Below the pieces are notes generated by a model that was given only the letters and a program-made list of their open reading frames with translations, did not search any database and was not told where the DNA came from. From the NCBI GenBank assembly GCA_031284475.1, contig JAISZV010000139.1:1-7141 (forward strand): a stretch of DNA of 7,141 bases, written 5' to 3'. The DNA comes from Proteiniphilum sp. (lineage in GTDB: Bacteria; Bacteroidota; Bacteroidia; Bacteroidales; Dysgonomonadaceae). This document shows, in pieces, positions 1 through 6,237 of the stretch. Each line of letters opens with the position of its first letter. Within the stretch, counting starts at the first letter, position 1. The translations under genes and the position numbers were made by a program.

Positions 1-434
1 CGAATGCGCTGTAATAGTTCGCGGAAATAGCGGCCGCCGCCGTTTTTGAGCCGCTCATCGTCGAGCGTAAAACCTTTCACAATATATTCCTTGAGCCGCT
101 CCGTAGCCCACTGGCGAAACTTTGTGGCTACTTTGGAATTGATACGGTAACCGAGCGAAATAATCATATCGAGGTTGTAATGGGCAATCTCATAATTTTT
201 ACCATCGGAAGCAGTTGTTCGGAATTTCCGAACAACTGAATTTTCGCTCAATTCGCCTTCTTCAAATATATGCTTGATGTGTTCGCTGATATTTGCTTTA
301 CTCGATTGAAATAATTCAACCAAATGCGCCTGCGTCAGCCAAACGGTTTCTTCTTCCAGCCGTACAGATACTTTTGCGATCTTATCGTCTGTTTCGTAAA
401 TAACGAAATCGGGGTGTTTTTTATTCATCAACAT
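1..434 (-). CDS. RhuM family protein, 3' end cut by window edge
   Basis: About 142-144 N-terminal residues are present and the frame runs open off the left edge. I recognise the RhuM (virulence protein RhuM) family from the N-terminal run VWLTQAHLVELF, then SSKANISEHIKHIFEEGEL (about residues 29-60), VVRKFRTTASDGKNYE (65-80), HYNLDMIISLGYRINS (83-98) and FRQWATERLKEYI (104-116), counted from the ATG at 428. The first part resembles a helix-turn-helix-like segment. The biochemical role of the family is unknown. The name comes from a Salmonella pathogenicity-island gene, and homologues are common in accessory regions, often near restriction-modification or mobile genes. Three in-frame ATGs exist (497, 434, 428). 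I prefer 434 or 428 because family members start just before the 'K-x-D-F-V-I-Y' strand; neither has a clear ribosome binding site. The upstream gap of 77 bp and its unrelated function suggest it is not part of the sigma operon. Family call is firm, function is not. Confidence 0.85.
   Translation of the reverse strand, partial: MLMNKKHPDFVIYETDDKIAKVSVRLEEETVWLTQAHLVELFQSSKANISEHIKHIFEEGELSENSVVRKFRTTASDGKNYEIAHYNLDMIISLGYRINSKVATKFRQWATERLKEYIVKGFTLDDERLKNGGGRYFRELLQRI
212..238. repeat. Perfect 27-bp palindrome inside rhuM
   Basis: Arms CAGTTGTTCGGAA (212-224) and TTCCGAACAACTG (226-238) are exact reverse complements around a single central T at 225. It lies in the codons for S-V-V-R-K-F-R-T-T, a stretch that is itself well conserved in the family. 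It could be a protein-binding or structural site in DNA or mRNA, or a coincidence of codon choice for VVRKFRTT, whose codons can pair with each other. What is seen is the symmetry; any role is unproven. Confidence 0.9.
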
Positions 435-511
435 TGAAAGAAATAATGTAGATTTTTTTTGACCAAGCAATCGCCGGATCGCATCTGTGACCGGCATGAA
501 CCGGGGCACGG

Positions 512-976
512 TTAATGATTATTTCTCCTTTCGTTCCTGAATTTCGTTACTTCACGCTGAATAAAATCTCTTTCGGCTTGCTGGGCTTTGTACAGTTTTT
601 CGGGAGAAAGCGCCTTTTCAAATTTGGCGGAGTACTCCTTCTCAAGGGCGGCTTCTTTGAGTTTAACATCCACATCGTCTTCCATCATTCTTTTGTACTC
701 TTCGTTGGAGATATTGCTGCTGTCTTTGATCCGTTGTACTTTATCCCGGTGGCTTCTATGCAGTTTAAACTTCTTCTGCGTCAATTCATTACTTAAGGGG
801 AAATATTTGTCGGCTTCATCTTGCGTGAGGCCCGCCTCCTTCGTCACATATTCTTTTTTTCTTTTTTCGTAATCCTCCATGTTCATTTTCCTGTTTTGGG
901 CAGTCTGAGCAGAGAGGATCAAAAAGTTAGCGGGAAGTATGAGGGTACATAAAAGCAAAATAACACTTCTTCTCAT
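512..976 (-). CDS. Secreted Spy/CpxP-like periplasmic helical protein
   Basis: A 154-aa protein with an N-terminal signal peptide (M-R-R followed by a hydrophobic run to about residue 23, probable cleavage after the LSAQ region). The mature part is strongly charged, rich in K, E, R and D, and predicted to be almost wholly alpha-helical. It contains LTQDEADKYFPLSNEL and, near the C-terminus, LSPEKLYKAQQAERDF. This pattern resembles the small Bacteroidetes proteins annotated as Spy/CpxP-like or periplasmic heavy-metal-sensor-like. In proteobacteria such proteins act as periplasmic chaperones or stress sensors. I see no cysteine in the mature part and no metal-ligand cluster, so metal sensing is doubtful. 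I chose the ATG at 976 because it places the arginines directly before the hydrophobic core. A TTG at 1015 in the same frame overlaps the stop of the preceding gene and would add 13 residues. It is third in an apparent operon after the sigma factor and the membrane protein, which suggests an envelope-stress output or sensor. Family placement is by pattern only. Confidence 0.72.
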   Translation of the reverse strand: MRRSVILLLCTLILPANFLILSAQTAQNRKMNMEDYEKRKKEYVTKEAGLTQDEADKYFPLSNELTQKKFKLHRSHRDKVQRIKDSSNISNEEYKRMMEDDVDVKLKEAALEKEYSAKFEKALSPEKLYKAQQAERDFIQREVTKFRNERRNNH

Positions 977-1011
977 TACAAAATTCTTTATTAAATTGAT
1001 GTATGATACTT

Positions 1012-1428
1012 TCAATTCAAATAGTACTGATGATACATATAATCGAAATAGCTGTCACCAATCAACTGATCTTCGAGATATTGATAAAATTCTTCCTCGG
1101 TTATCTGTACGGAAGACCAGTAGTTATCCGCGTTACCGGGCGAACCCGACAGTGTTTGCTGAGTAACGGGCTGGTTTTCGGCCGGATTGCCTCCCGCGGG
1201 AGTTTTCATCAAAAAATTAATGGTGATGTAAAGCCCAACGAACATGGCAGCTAAATAAACCCACGGTCTTGCTCTATCCCACAATGAAACCGGCTCGGGA
1301 ACTACTATCTCTTTTTCCGGCAGGCGATTCATTATTTCTTCATTGAATTGCGCGAAATAATTATCGGGAACTTTAAAAGGATTTTTAGTTTTATCTATTT
1401 CTTTTAGTTTTTTAATTTTTGTATCCAT
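1012..1428 (-). CDS. Single-pass membrane protein, putative anti-sigma partner
   Basis: A 138-aa protein. The N-terminal cytoplasmic part (1-55) starts with a lysine-rich stretch and holds the motif NPFKVPDNYF (16-25), followed by a helix ending in LPEKE. This motif is typical of small proteins encoded next to ECF sigma factors in Bacteroidales. One transmembrane helix spans about residues 56-74. The outer part is a P/G/N/Q-rich linker (75-105), then an acidic, tyrosine-rich tail with EEEFYQYLEDQLIGDSYFDYMYHQYYLN. There is no zinc-binding HxxxCxxC anti-sigma motif and no FecR domain. The anti-sigma role is therefore inferred from position directly after the sigma gene (53 bp) and from the inside-TM-outside layout. 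I chose the ATG at 1428 because the family motif then falls near the N-terminus; an upstream ATG at 1464 would add 12 residues. An AGAGG lies only 1 nt before 1428, too close for a good ribosome binding site. Confidence 0.75.
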   Translation of the reverse strand: MDTKIKKLKEIDKTKNPFKVPDNYFAQFNEEIMNRLPEKEIVVPEPVSLWDRARPWVYLAAMFVGLYITINFLMKTPAGGNPAENQPVTQQTLSGSPGNADNYWSSVQITEEEFYQYLEDQLIGDSYFDYMYHQYYLN

Positions 1429-1481
1429 ACCTCTTATTTTTGTGCTGCTCTGTTGAATAGACAAAATGAATCGATAAAAGT

Positions 1482-2036
1482 TTAATGCGATTCACATAAA
1501 AATTTTTCAATTTTTTTTACCGCATGATGATAAGACGCTTTAAGTGCTCCCACCGAGGTACCCAGTATATCAGACATATCTTCATATTTCATCTCCTCGG
1601 AGTATTTCATCTGAAAGACGAGGCGTTGCTTTTTCGGAAGGGTGAAGATCGCTTTCTGAAGAAGTTTCTGCGCTTCGTCTCCGTCGAAATAGGGATCGCT
1701 TTCCAGAATATTAAGCAGAAACGAATTATCATCATCTAAAGGGATATGGTTCTGACTCCGTTTTTTGTTGAGGAAGGTGATGCTTTCGTTAATGGCAATA
1801 CGGTATAACCAAGTGGTAAGTTTAGCCTCACCCCTGAAATTCTCTAAATTCATCCAGGCTTTGACGAATACATCCTGCAAAATATCGTTGGCGTCATCAT
1901 GCGAAAGCACCATCTTTCGTATCTGCCAGTAGAGCCTCTCGCTGTATTCGGAAACAAGCCGGGCAAATCCTTTACGACTTGTCTGCGGGTCGCGCAATTC
2001 GGCCAGTAGCTGTTCCTCGATATTCATTTCCTTCAT
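1482..2036 (-). CDS. ECF-type RNA polymerase sigma factor
   Basis: A 184-aa sigma-70 family protein of the extracytoplasmic function (RpoE-like) group. Region 2 occupies about residues 24-92. It includes the core-binding helix DDANDILQDVFVKAWMNL (47-64) and the -10 recognition part around FRGEAKLTTWLYRIAINESITFLNKKR (67-93). A short acidic linker follows (about 100-122). Region 4 occupies about 125-180, with LPKKQRLVFQMKY, YEDMSDILGTSVGALKASYHHAVKKIEKFL forming the helix-turn-helix that reads the -35 element. It directs core RNA polymerase to a specific set of promoters, typically after release from a membrane-bound anti-sigma factor, here probably the next gene. The start at 2036 is followed by a second in-frame ATG at 2027, preceded by AAGGAA, so either may be used. 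A -7-type box lies just upstream at 2053-2060. The 3' end of the gene has an A8 run and an A5T5 run on the coding strand. Length is normal for the family. Confidence 0.95.
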   Translation of the reverse strand: MKEMNIEEQLLAELRDPQTSRKGFARLVSEYSERLYWQIRKMVLSHDDANDILQDVFVKAWMNLENFRGEAKLTTWLYRIAINESITFLNKKRSQNHIPLDDDNSFLLNILESDPYFDGDEAQKLLQKAIFTLPKKQRLVFQMKYSEEMKYEDMSDILGTSVGALKASYHHAVKKIEKFLCESH

Positions 2037-2052
2037 TATGTGGGATTCAGTG

Positions 2053-2060
2053 CAAAGGTA
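2053..2060 (-). promoter_or_regulatory. Bacteroidetes -7 box upstream of the sigma gene
   Basis: The minus strand reads TACCTTTG, an exact match to the Bacteroidetes -7 consensus TAnnTTTG. It ends 16 bp before the ATG at 2036, giving a very short leader of roughly 10 nt. No TTTG is present 17-21 bp upstream (the region lies in the last codons of the TPR gene), so only half the promoter is consensus. It would allow the sigma operon to be transcribed independently of the TPR gene. Confidence 0.5.
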
Positions 2061-2071
2061 AGCGATTTTTA

Positions 2072-3160
2072 TTAACTTTTTGCTTCGTCGTCTCCTTTTT
2101 CAAACCAGATCACAAAATTCAGCGCGTCATCGGGGTTTTGTTGCCACCATTCCAAAGATTCGGAGAAGTAAGATACGCTGATGTAGCGGCAGAAAGTATC
2201 GTAGTATTCGGATTCTGCAATATGGGAAAAGAAAGGAATATAAAAAGTCCAGAAAACGCCTTCTTTTGGCCCCTTGCTCTCCCTGGCAAGCGCCTTTGCG
2301 ATCTCTTTGTTGACCGTCTTGAAGAGCGTAAAGTCATCTTCCTCTTCAGTGCTGTTTTTCAGCGAATCAAGTGTAGTAGTAATGGCATGGTATACGGAAT
2401 TACGATTCAAGCCACCCTCTATACTTAAAGGGGGAATATGCTCTGAACGCTGCGCTGTATCCGGCTGGTTGCTCGTTATCTGTTGCCGGATGAACGACCT
2501 TTGCACAGGCTCTTCGACCGTTTTGATGCACATAGTGTTCAGCATTTCCTCGAAGGCGCTTTTCGACCGTTTGCTGTCGGGTTCTATTAAAAGAAACATT
2601 TGGAACGACAGTATGCTTTGCACCCATAATCCTTTATCGTTAAGCGCATAAGCATTCAGTAGGAAGGCGTCGCCATGTGATTTATCCAGGTCGATAGCTC
2701 TTTTTACATGTCCCAGCGTTTTGTCAATATCTCCCTTTTTATAGTAATTCAGCGCCAGATTGAAAAGCAACAGGTACTCATCTCCGTTTTTTATCAAACC
2801 CCTCTGAAGCAACGCAATGGCTTCATCCACCTTGTCCATTCCCGCCAGCGCTTCGCTCTTTACGGCGTATGCGCCGGAAGATAGTTGCTTGTTGTTGGAG
2901 TTTATTACCGTCGTACTATACTTCGACGCATTTTGATAATCCTGTAATGCAAGGTAGGATAGAGACAACTCATAAGTTGCCTGTACCGATCCGGGATCGA
3001 GTTTAAGCGCTTCATTATATTTCTCAATGGCTTCTTTGAAATTGCCTTCATCATGCAGTTCTACGCCTTCGAGGATCAATTCCTCCGCATTGGCGTCCTG
3101 CCCATAAGAGAGGAAAGAGGTGGTAATCAATAAAGTGGTGAATAATATAATTCTTTTCAT
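2072..3160 (-). CDS. Secreted TPR-repeat protein of unknown function
   Basis: A 362-aa protein with a clear signal peptide (MKR, hydrophobic core, probable cut near SYGQ at 18-21), so it is exported to the periplasm or outer surface. Four to five tetratricopeptide repeats follow. The first is the clearest, at about 27-59 with EGNFKEAIEKYNEALKLDP; others lie at about 61-91, 97-124, 129-159 (NYYKKGDIDKTLGHVKRAIDLD) and 163-194. TPR arrays bind partner proteins or peptides. The C-terminal half (about 200-362) is not TPR. It has a Q/P/S-rich linker, an acidic segment STEEEDDF, and an aromatic end containing FWTFYIPFF, YYDTFCRYISVSYF and WWQQNPDDALNFVIWF. I do not recognise this domain. The gene lies 35 bp upstream of the sigma factor on the same strand, so read-through is possible, but a promoter-like box between them argues for some independence. 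The ATG at 3160 fits the signal peptide exactly. Confidence 0.85.
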   Translation of the reverse strand: MKRIILFTTLLITTSFLSYGQDANAEELILEGVELHDEGNFKEAIEKYNEALKLDPGSVQATYELSLSYLALQDYQNASKYSTTVINSNNKQLSSGAYAVKSEALAGMDKVDEAIALLQRGLIKNGDEYLLLFNLALNYYKKGDIDKTLGHVKRAIDLDKSHGDAFLLNAYALNDKGLWVQSILSFQMFLLIEPDSKRSKSAFEEMLNTMCIKTVEEPVQRSFIRQQITSNQPDTAQRSEHIPPLSIEGGLNRNSVYHAITTTLDSLKNSTEEEDDFTLFKTVNKEIAKALARESKGPKEGVFWTFYIPFFSHIAESEYYDTFCRYISVSYFSESLEWWQQNPDDALNFVIWFEKGDDEAKS

Positions 3161-3376
3161 TGTTGTGTAGTCTATATTGAATATTTTCGTCAGGCGATAT
3201 ATAAAACGGATTATGTTGTCACGAGTGCAATAAAATTGAATACGAATAATTTTTTTGAGCGGTTAAAAATAGGACAAAAAAAGATAACTCCAGGTTCTTA
3301 TCGGCAGAATCAACCCCATTTGTAACACAAATAAACAAATAACCCTCCAAAACAAAATGATTTTTACATTTTTTGG

Positions 3377-3386
3377 TATCGCGATA
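3377..3386. repeat. 10-bp palindrome TATCGCGATA
   Basis: A perfect palindrome lying about 75 bp before the prmA -33 position and 217 bp before the TPR gene start. The size and symmetry fit a small dimeric regulator site, but a 10-bp palindrome can also occur by chance in 350 bp. No second copy was seen in the window. Confidence 0.35.
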
Positions 3387-3460
3387 AAGTCCGATTTCAT
3401 CAGACTACCTCGATTGTTAATTCTACGCTCTACATAATCTAAACAGGTTTTGCATCTGTG

Positions 3461-3490
3461 CTTGCTTATCGAAATAGTTAGCTACCTTTG
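3461..3490 (+). promoter_or_regulatory. Bacteroidetes-type promoter of prmA
   Basis: The -7 box TACCTTTG (3483-3490) matches TAnnTTTG exactly. A CTTG (3461-3464, one mismatch to TTTG) lies 18 bp upstream, close to the usual spacing of about 19-21 bp. Transcription would start near 3497, giving a leader of only some 14 nt before the ATG at 3511. Confidence 0.65.
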
Positions 3491-3510
3491 TCCTTTCTTT
3501 TGAAATAATC

Positions 3511-4350
3511 ATGCAGTATATACAACTACAATTCAAATGCGAACCCAACCCGGAAGTATTAACAGACGTACTTTCGGCACAGTTGGGAGAGATTGGGTTC
3601 GAGTCGTTTGTCCGTACCGAAACGGGTTTGGAAGCGTATATTCCTTTACCGGGCTTATCTTTGGAAAAAGTAGACCAACTTCTTTCCGACTTTCCGCTCA
3701 AAGCGGAGATCACTTATTCCTGCCGGGAGATGGAGGATAAAAACTGGAATGAGGAGTGGGAGAAGAATTATTTTCAGCCTGTGGTTATTGATGACGTACT
3801 GTGCATCCACAGTTCGTTTCACCGGCTCGAGGAAGAGTTCAGGTACCGTATATTGATTGACCCCAAAATGTCGTTCGGGACAGGGCATCACCAAACAACG
3901 GAGTTGATGATGAGAGAATTGTTGAAAACGGATCTGCAAAACAAATCCCTTCTCGATATGGGTTGCGGTACTGCCGTCCTGGCTATCCTGGCGTCAATGA
4001 AAGGCGCTTCGCCGGTAACCGCCATCGACATAGATGAGTGGGCATACCATAATGCAATGGAAAACGCGAAATTGAACGGTATCGACAACATCCGCCTGTT
4101 ACAGGGAGGAGCGGAGTTACTGGGCGATGAAACGTATGATGTGATTCTCGCTAATATCAACCGGAATATTCTACTGCGGGATATTCCGGCCTATACGCGG
4201 GTATTGAACAGGAATGGAGCGCTGATAATGAGCGGTTTCTATAAGGAGGATATTCCCGCTATCCGTGTTGCCGGCGAGGAGCAGGGGCTTACCTGCAAGC
4301 GCGTTTCCGAAATAGACCAGTGGGTTGCGGTTACATTTTGTTTTCAATGA
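3511..4350 (+). CDS. prmA: Ribosomal protein L11 methyltransferase
   Basis: A 279-aa cytoplasmic SAM-dependent class I methyltransferase that trimethylates ribosomal protein L11. An N-terminal L11-recognition alpha/beta domain (about 1-65) leads through a linker with the family signature NWNEEWEKNYFQPV (78-91) into the Rossmann-like catalytic domain. PrmA-specific motifs are visible: MSFGTGHHQTT (120-130, the equivalent of FGTGxHxTT), SAM-binding motif I LLDMGCGTAVLAI (147-159), the acidic end of strand 2 AIDIDEWA (171-178), and the substrate-site motif ILANINRNIL (212-221, the family's 'NILAN' region). Length is close to the family norm. The ATG at 3511 follows directly after a consensus promoter box, with no Shine-Dalgarno. 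In E. coli the gene is dispensable; its benefit is unclear. The neighbouring transporter starts 69 bp downstream but has its own promoter. Confidence 0.96.
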   Translation: MQYIQLQFKCEPNPEVLTDVLSAQLGEIGFESFVRTETGLEAYIPLPGLSLEKVDQLLSDFPLKAEITYSCREMEDKNWNEEWEKNYFQPVVIDDVLCIHSSFHRLEEEFRYRILIDPKMSFGTGHHQTTELMMRELLKTDLQNKSLLDMGCGTAVLAILASMKGASPVTAIDIDEWAYHNAMENAKLNGIDNIRLLQGGAELLGDETYDVILANINRNILLRDIPAYTRVLNRNGALIMSGFYKEDIPAIRVAGEEQGLTCKRVSEIDQWVAVTFCFQ

Positions 4351-4367
4351 AATAAGCGCTACTTTTG
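4337..4367 (+). promoter_or_regulatory. Full-consensus Bacteroidetes promoter for the transporter
   Basis: TTTG at 4337-4340, then exactly 19 bp, then TACTTTTG at 4360-4367. Both boxes match the Bacteroidetes housekeeping consensus TTTG / TAnnTTTG. The -33 box lies within the last codons of prmA and the -7 box just after its stop. Expected transcription start is near 4374, giving a leader of about 45 nt before the ATG at 4420. Confidence 0.75.
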
Positions 4368-4419
4368 CACTGATTTTTCAAAAGGGCTAAGAAGTTTAAT
4401 TGTTTTAGGTTATTCAAAA

Positions 4420-6090
4420 ATGGAGTGGTTGATAGAATTAATTACCGGAACGGGTATTGCACATTCAATACTTGTAATTGCGCTGGTAATCTCAGTAGGG
4501 TTGTTATTGGGCAGGATAAAGATTTTCGGCATTTCGCTCGGAACGACGTGGATTCTCTTTTTCGGCATATTTCTGGGGCATATCGGTTTGCAGATCGATG
4601 AAAATGTGCTCCATTTCCTGAAAGAATTTGGATTGATCCTGTTTATCTACTCCATAGGGATGCAGGTGGGGCCCAGCTTTTTTTCGTCGTTTAAACAGGG
4701 AGGGATTACGCTCAACATGCTGGCGTCCGGTGTGGTGCTGCTGGGCGTGTTTATCACCTATATCATACATTTGGCAACCGGATTGCCTATTGCCACTATG
4801 GTGGGGATATTGTCGGGAGCGGTTACCAATACTCCGGGATTGGGGGCTGCGCAACAGACCTTTACCGATGTAACGGGAACTACCGATCCTACCATTGCTA
4901 CGGCCTATGCGGTTGCATATCCGCTGGGAGTAGTCGGCATCATCATGAGCATCGTCCTTTTCAGGTATATCTTCAAAATTAATTTTGCCAAAGAGAACAG
5001 CAAACTGGATGACAATGACGCCTCTAAAATGACGGAAGCGCACATGTTCTCTCTAAAGGTGATGAATCCCTCTATCTTCGGAAAAAACATCCGGGAAGTG
5101 AAGCGGCTGGTCGACAAGGAGTTTGTCATATCAAGGATATTACATGCAAGAACAGGAATGCTGGTAGTTCCTCAAACAGAAACGATTCTCGAAGAGAACG
5201 ACAAAATACTGGTGGTTTCCAACCTGAAAAATATTGATGCGATTGAAGCGTTTATCGGGCAGCGAATTGATATGGACAAAGGCGAGTGGACTAAATTGGA
5301 TTCACAGTTGGTCTCACGCAGAATATCGATCACCAAGCCGGCTATCAACGGACGATCCATAGGCAGCCTGAGATTGCGGAATTTGTTTGGCGTCAATATC
5401 ACCCGCGTAAACCGTGCGGGAGTTGACCTGATTGCCGACTCCAGGCTTCAACTGCAACTGGGCGACCGGGTAACGGTTGTAGGCTCTGAAGAAGCTATCG
5501 CCAATGTCGAGAAATTCCTCGGCAACTCACTGAAACGCCTCAGGGAGCCCAATCTTATTTCTATCTTTATAGGTATTGCGCTGGGTGTGCTTGCGGGAAG
5601 TATTCCCTTTATGATCCCCGGCATTCCCCAACCCGTGAAATTGGGACTGGCAGGAGGGCCGCTCATTATCGCTATCCTGATCAGCAAATTCGGGCCTAAG
5701 TACAAGTTGGTAACCTACACCACTATGAGCGCTAACCTGATGCTGAGGGAGATAGGTATTGCCATGTTCCTTGCCTGCGTGGGACTGGGAGCCGGAGAGA
5801 ATTTTGTGGAGACCGTGGTGAACGGCGGGTACAAATGGATTGGCTACGGAGTGATTATTACCGTTGTGCCCCTGTTGATCATCGGTATTATCGGGCGGAA
5901 AGCATGTAAGCTGAACTATTTCACGCTGATAGGATTGATAGCGGGTAGTATGACCGATCCGCCTGCATTGTCCTTTGCGAACACGACGGCCGGAAATGAC
6001 GTCCCTGCGGTGAGTTATGCCACAGTCTATCCGCTTACGATGTTTCTCAGGGTGATCACGGCCCAACTGCTGATTCTTATCTTTCTCTGA
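4420..6090 (+). CDS. AspT/YidE-YbjL family transporter with two RCK_C domains
   Basis: A 556-aa inner-membrane protein of the aspartate:alanine exchanger (AAEx, 'YidE/YbjL duplication') family. The N-terminal membrane half (about 15-185) and C-terminal membrane half (about 378-556) flank a cytoplasmic insert with two RCK_C (TrkA-C) domains, about 207-285 and 293-370. The second is the clearer, with [22 protein letters not shown] and [16 protein letters not shown]. Each membrane half carries a matching signature: [14 protein letters not shown]...YAVAYPLG (133-170) and [14 protein letters not shown]...YATVYPLT (509-540), which shows the internal duplication. Members such as AspT exchange aspartate for alanine, and others move succinate or other anions; the substrate here cannot be read from sequence. 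RCK_C domains usually bind a small ligand and gate transport. Length is normal. The start at 4420 begins immediately before the first hydrophobic stretch. It has its own promoter and probably forms a single-gene unit. Confidence 0.92.
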   Translation: MEWLIELITGTGIAHSILVIALVISVGLLLGRIKIFGISLGTTWILFFGIFLGHIGLQIDENVLHFLKEFGLILFIYSIGMQVGPSFFSSFKQGGITLNMLASGVVLLGVFITYIIHLATGLPIATMVGILSGAVTNTPGLGAAQQTFTDVTGTTDPTIATAYAVAYPLGVVGIIMSIVLFRYIFKINFAKENSKLDDNDASKMTEAHMFSLKVMNPSIFGKNIREVKRLVDKEFVISRILHARTGMLVVPQTETILEENDKILVVSNLKNIDAIEAFIGQRIDMDKGEWTKLDSQLVSRRISITKPAINGRSIGSLRLRNLFGVNITRVNRAGVDLIADSRLQLQLGDRVTVVGSEEAIANVEKFLGNSLKRLREPNLISIFIGIALGVLAGSIPFMIPGIPQPVKLGLAGGPLIIAILISKFGPKYKLVTYTTMSANLMLREIGIAMFLACVGLGAGENFVETVVNGGYKWIGYGVIITVVPLLIIGIIGRKACKLNYFTLIGLIAGSMTDPPALSFANTTAGNDVPAVSYATVYPLTMFLRVITAQLLILIFL

Positions 6091-6122
6091 CCCTTTTTCT
6101 TCTCGCAAACGATTGCACGATA

Positions 6123-6155
6123 ATCCGGATAAAAGTTGAAATATTTTATCCGGAT
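6123..6155. repeat. Perfect 12-bp inverted repeat made of two ATCCGGAT palindromes
   Basis: ATCCGGATAAAA (6123-6134) and TTTTATCCGGAT (6144-6155) are exact reverse complements separated by 9 bp. Each arm contains the 8-bp palindrome ATCCGGAT, with centres 25 bp apart. The right copy covers the place where a -33 box of the malQ promoter would sit. This arrangement fits paired sites for a dimeric regulator. It could also be a hairpin ending the transporter transcript (33 bp after its stop), but there is no T run after the right arm; the T's are inside the stem. I favour an operator role, perhaps with a secondary terminator effect. Confidence 0.7.
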
Positions 6156-6159
6156 CGTT

Positions 6160-6170
6160 GATGAATCATC
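6160..6170. repeat. 11-bp palindrome abutting the malQ -7 box
   Basis: GATGA (6160-6164) and TCATC (6166-6170) are reverse complements around one central A. It ends one base before the -7 box at 6172. Its position between the larger inverted repeat and the core promoter is suggestive of a regulatory site, but it is short enough to be chance. Confidence 0.4.
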
Positions 6171-6171
6171 G

Positions 6172-6179
6172 TAGCTTTG
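6172..6179 (+). promoter_or_regulatory. Putative -7 box of the malQ promoter
   Basis: TAGCTTTG matches the Bacteroidetes -7 consensus TAnnTTTG exactly. The position 19-21 bp upstream (6147-6152) has no TTTG and is occupied by the right arm of the inverted repeat. A promoter with a good -7 and no -33 box often depends on an activator. Expected transcription start is near 6186, leaving a leader of about 50 nt. Confidence 0.5.
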
Positions 6180-6237
6180 TTCGTCAACCAAAAAGGTTTC
6201 GTTAAGCTAAACGACTAATTCTATTGAGTATTACCAA

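Larger units (their letters stand above)
3161..3510. other. Divergent intergenic region between TPR gene and prmA
   Basis: A 350-bp A/T-rich stretch with no credible gene on either strand. It must hold the promoter of the TPR gene (leftward), but I find no TAnnTTTG on the minus strand, so that promoter may use another sigma factor or a degenerate box. On the plus strand it ends with the prmA promoter. It also carries a perfect 10-bp palindrome at 3377-3386. I see no convincing terminator, riboswitch or tRNA. Confidence 0.7.

Noticed and set aside
473..495. Inverted GCCGG/CCGGC with a 13-base loop after the Spy-like gene, as a terminator
   Set aside because: The stem is only 5 bp, the loop is long, and no T run follows in the direction of transcription.
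435..497. RhuM start at the in-frame ATG at 497
   Set aside because: It would add about 21 residues (MPVTDAIRRLLGQ...) unlike the family N-terminus. The family's conserved part begins right after the ATGs at 434 and 428.
977..1015. TTG start at 1015 for the Spy-like protein, overlapping the preceding stop
   Set aside because: The overlap is of a type used for translational coupling, but the added 13 residues push the signal peptide's basic end inward. The ATG at 976 gives a standard signal peptide.
1508..1520. A8 run near the end of the sigma gene as a programmed frameshift site
   Set aside because: It lies in the last dozen codons, after the complete DNA-binding region. Slippage would only change a short tail, and no stimulating structure is visible.
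4504..5043. Long open frame of 179 codons on the minus strand within the transporter
   Set aside because: It is fully antisense to a strong gene, its product is basic and low in recognisable structure, and it shows no family motif. It is a shadow of the coding strand.
5527..6108. Open frame of 193 codons on the minus strand over the 3' part of the transporter
   Set aside because: The composition is rich in H, R, Q and G with no hydrophobic core, as expected for an antisense shadow. The plus-strand protein has clear family motifs throughout.
6123..6155. Inverted repeat as a simple rho-independent terminator
   Set aside because: The stem is AT-rich near the loop, and the right arm is followed by CGTTGATG rather than a T run. 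Each arm is itself palindromic, which fits a protein-binding site better.
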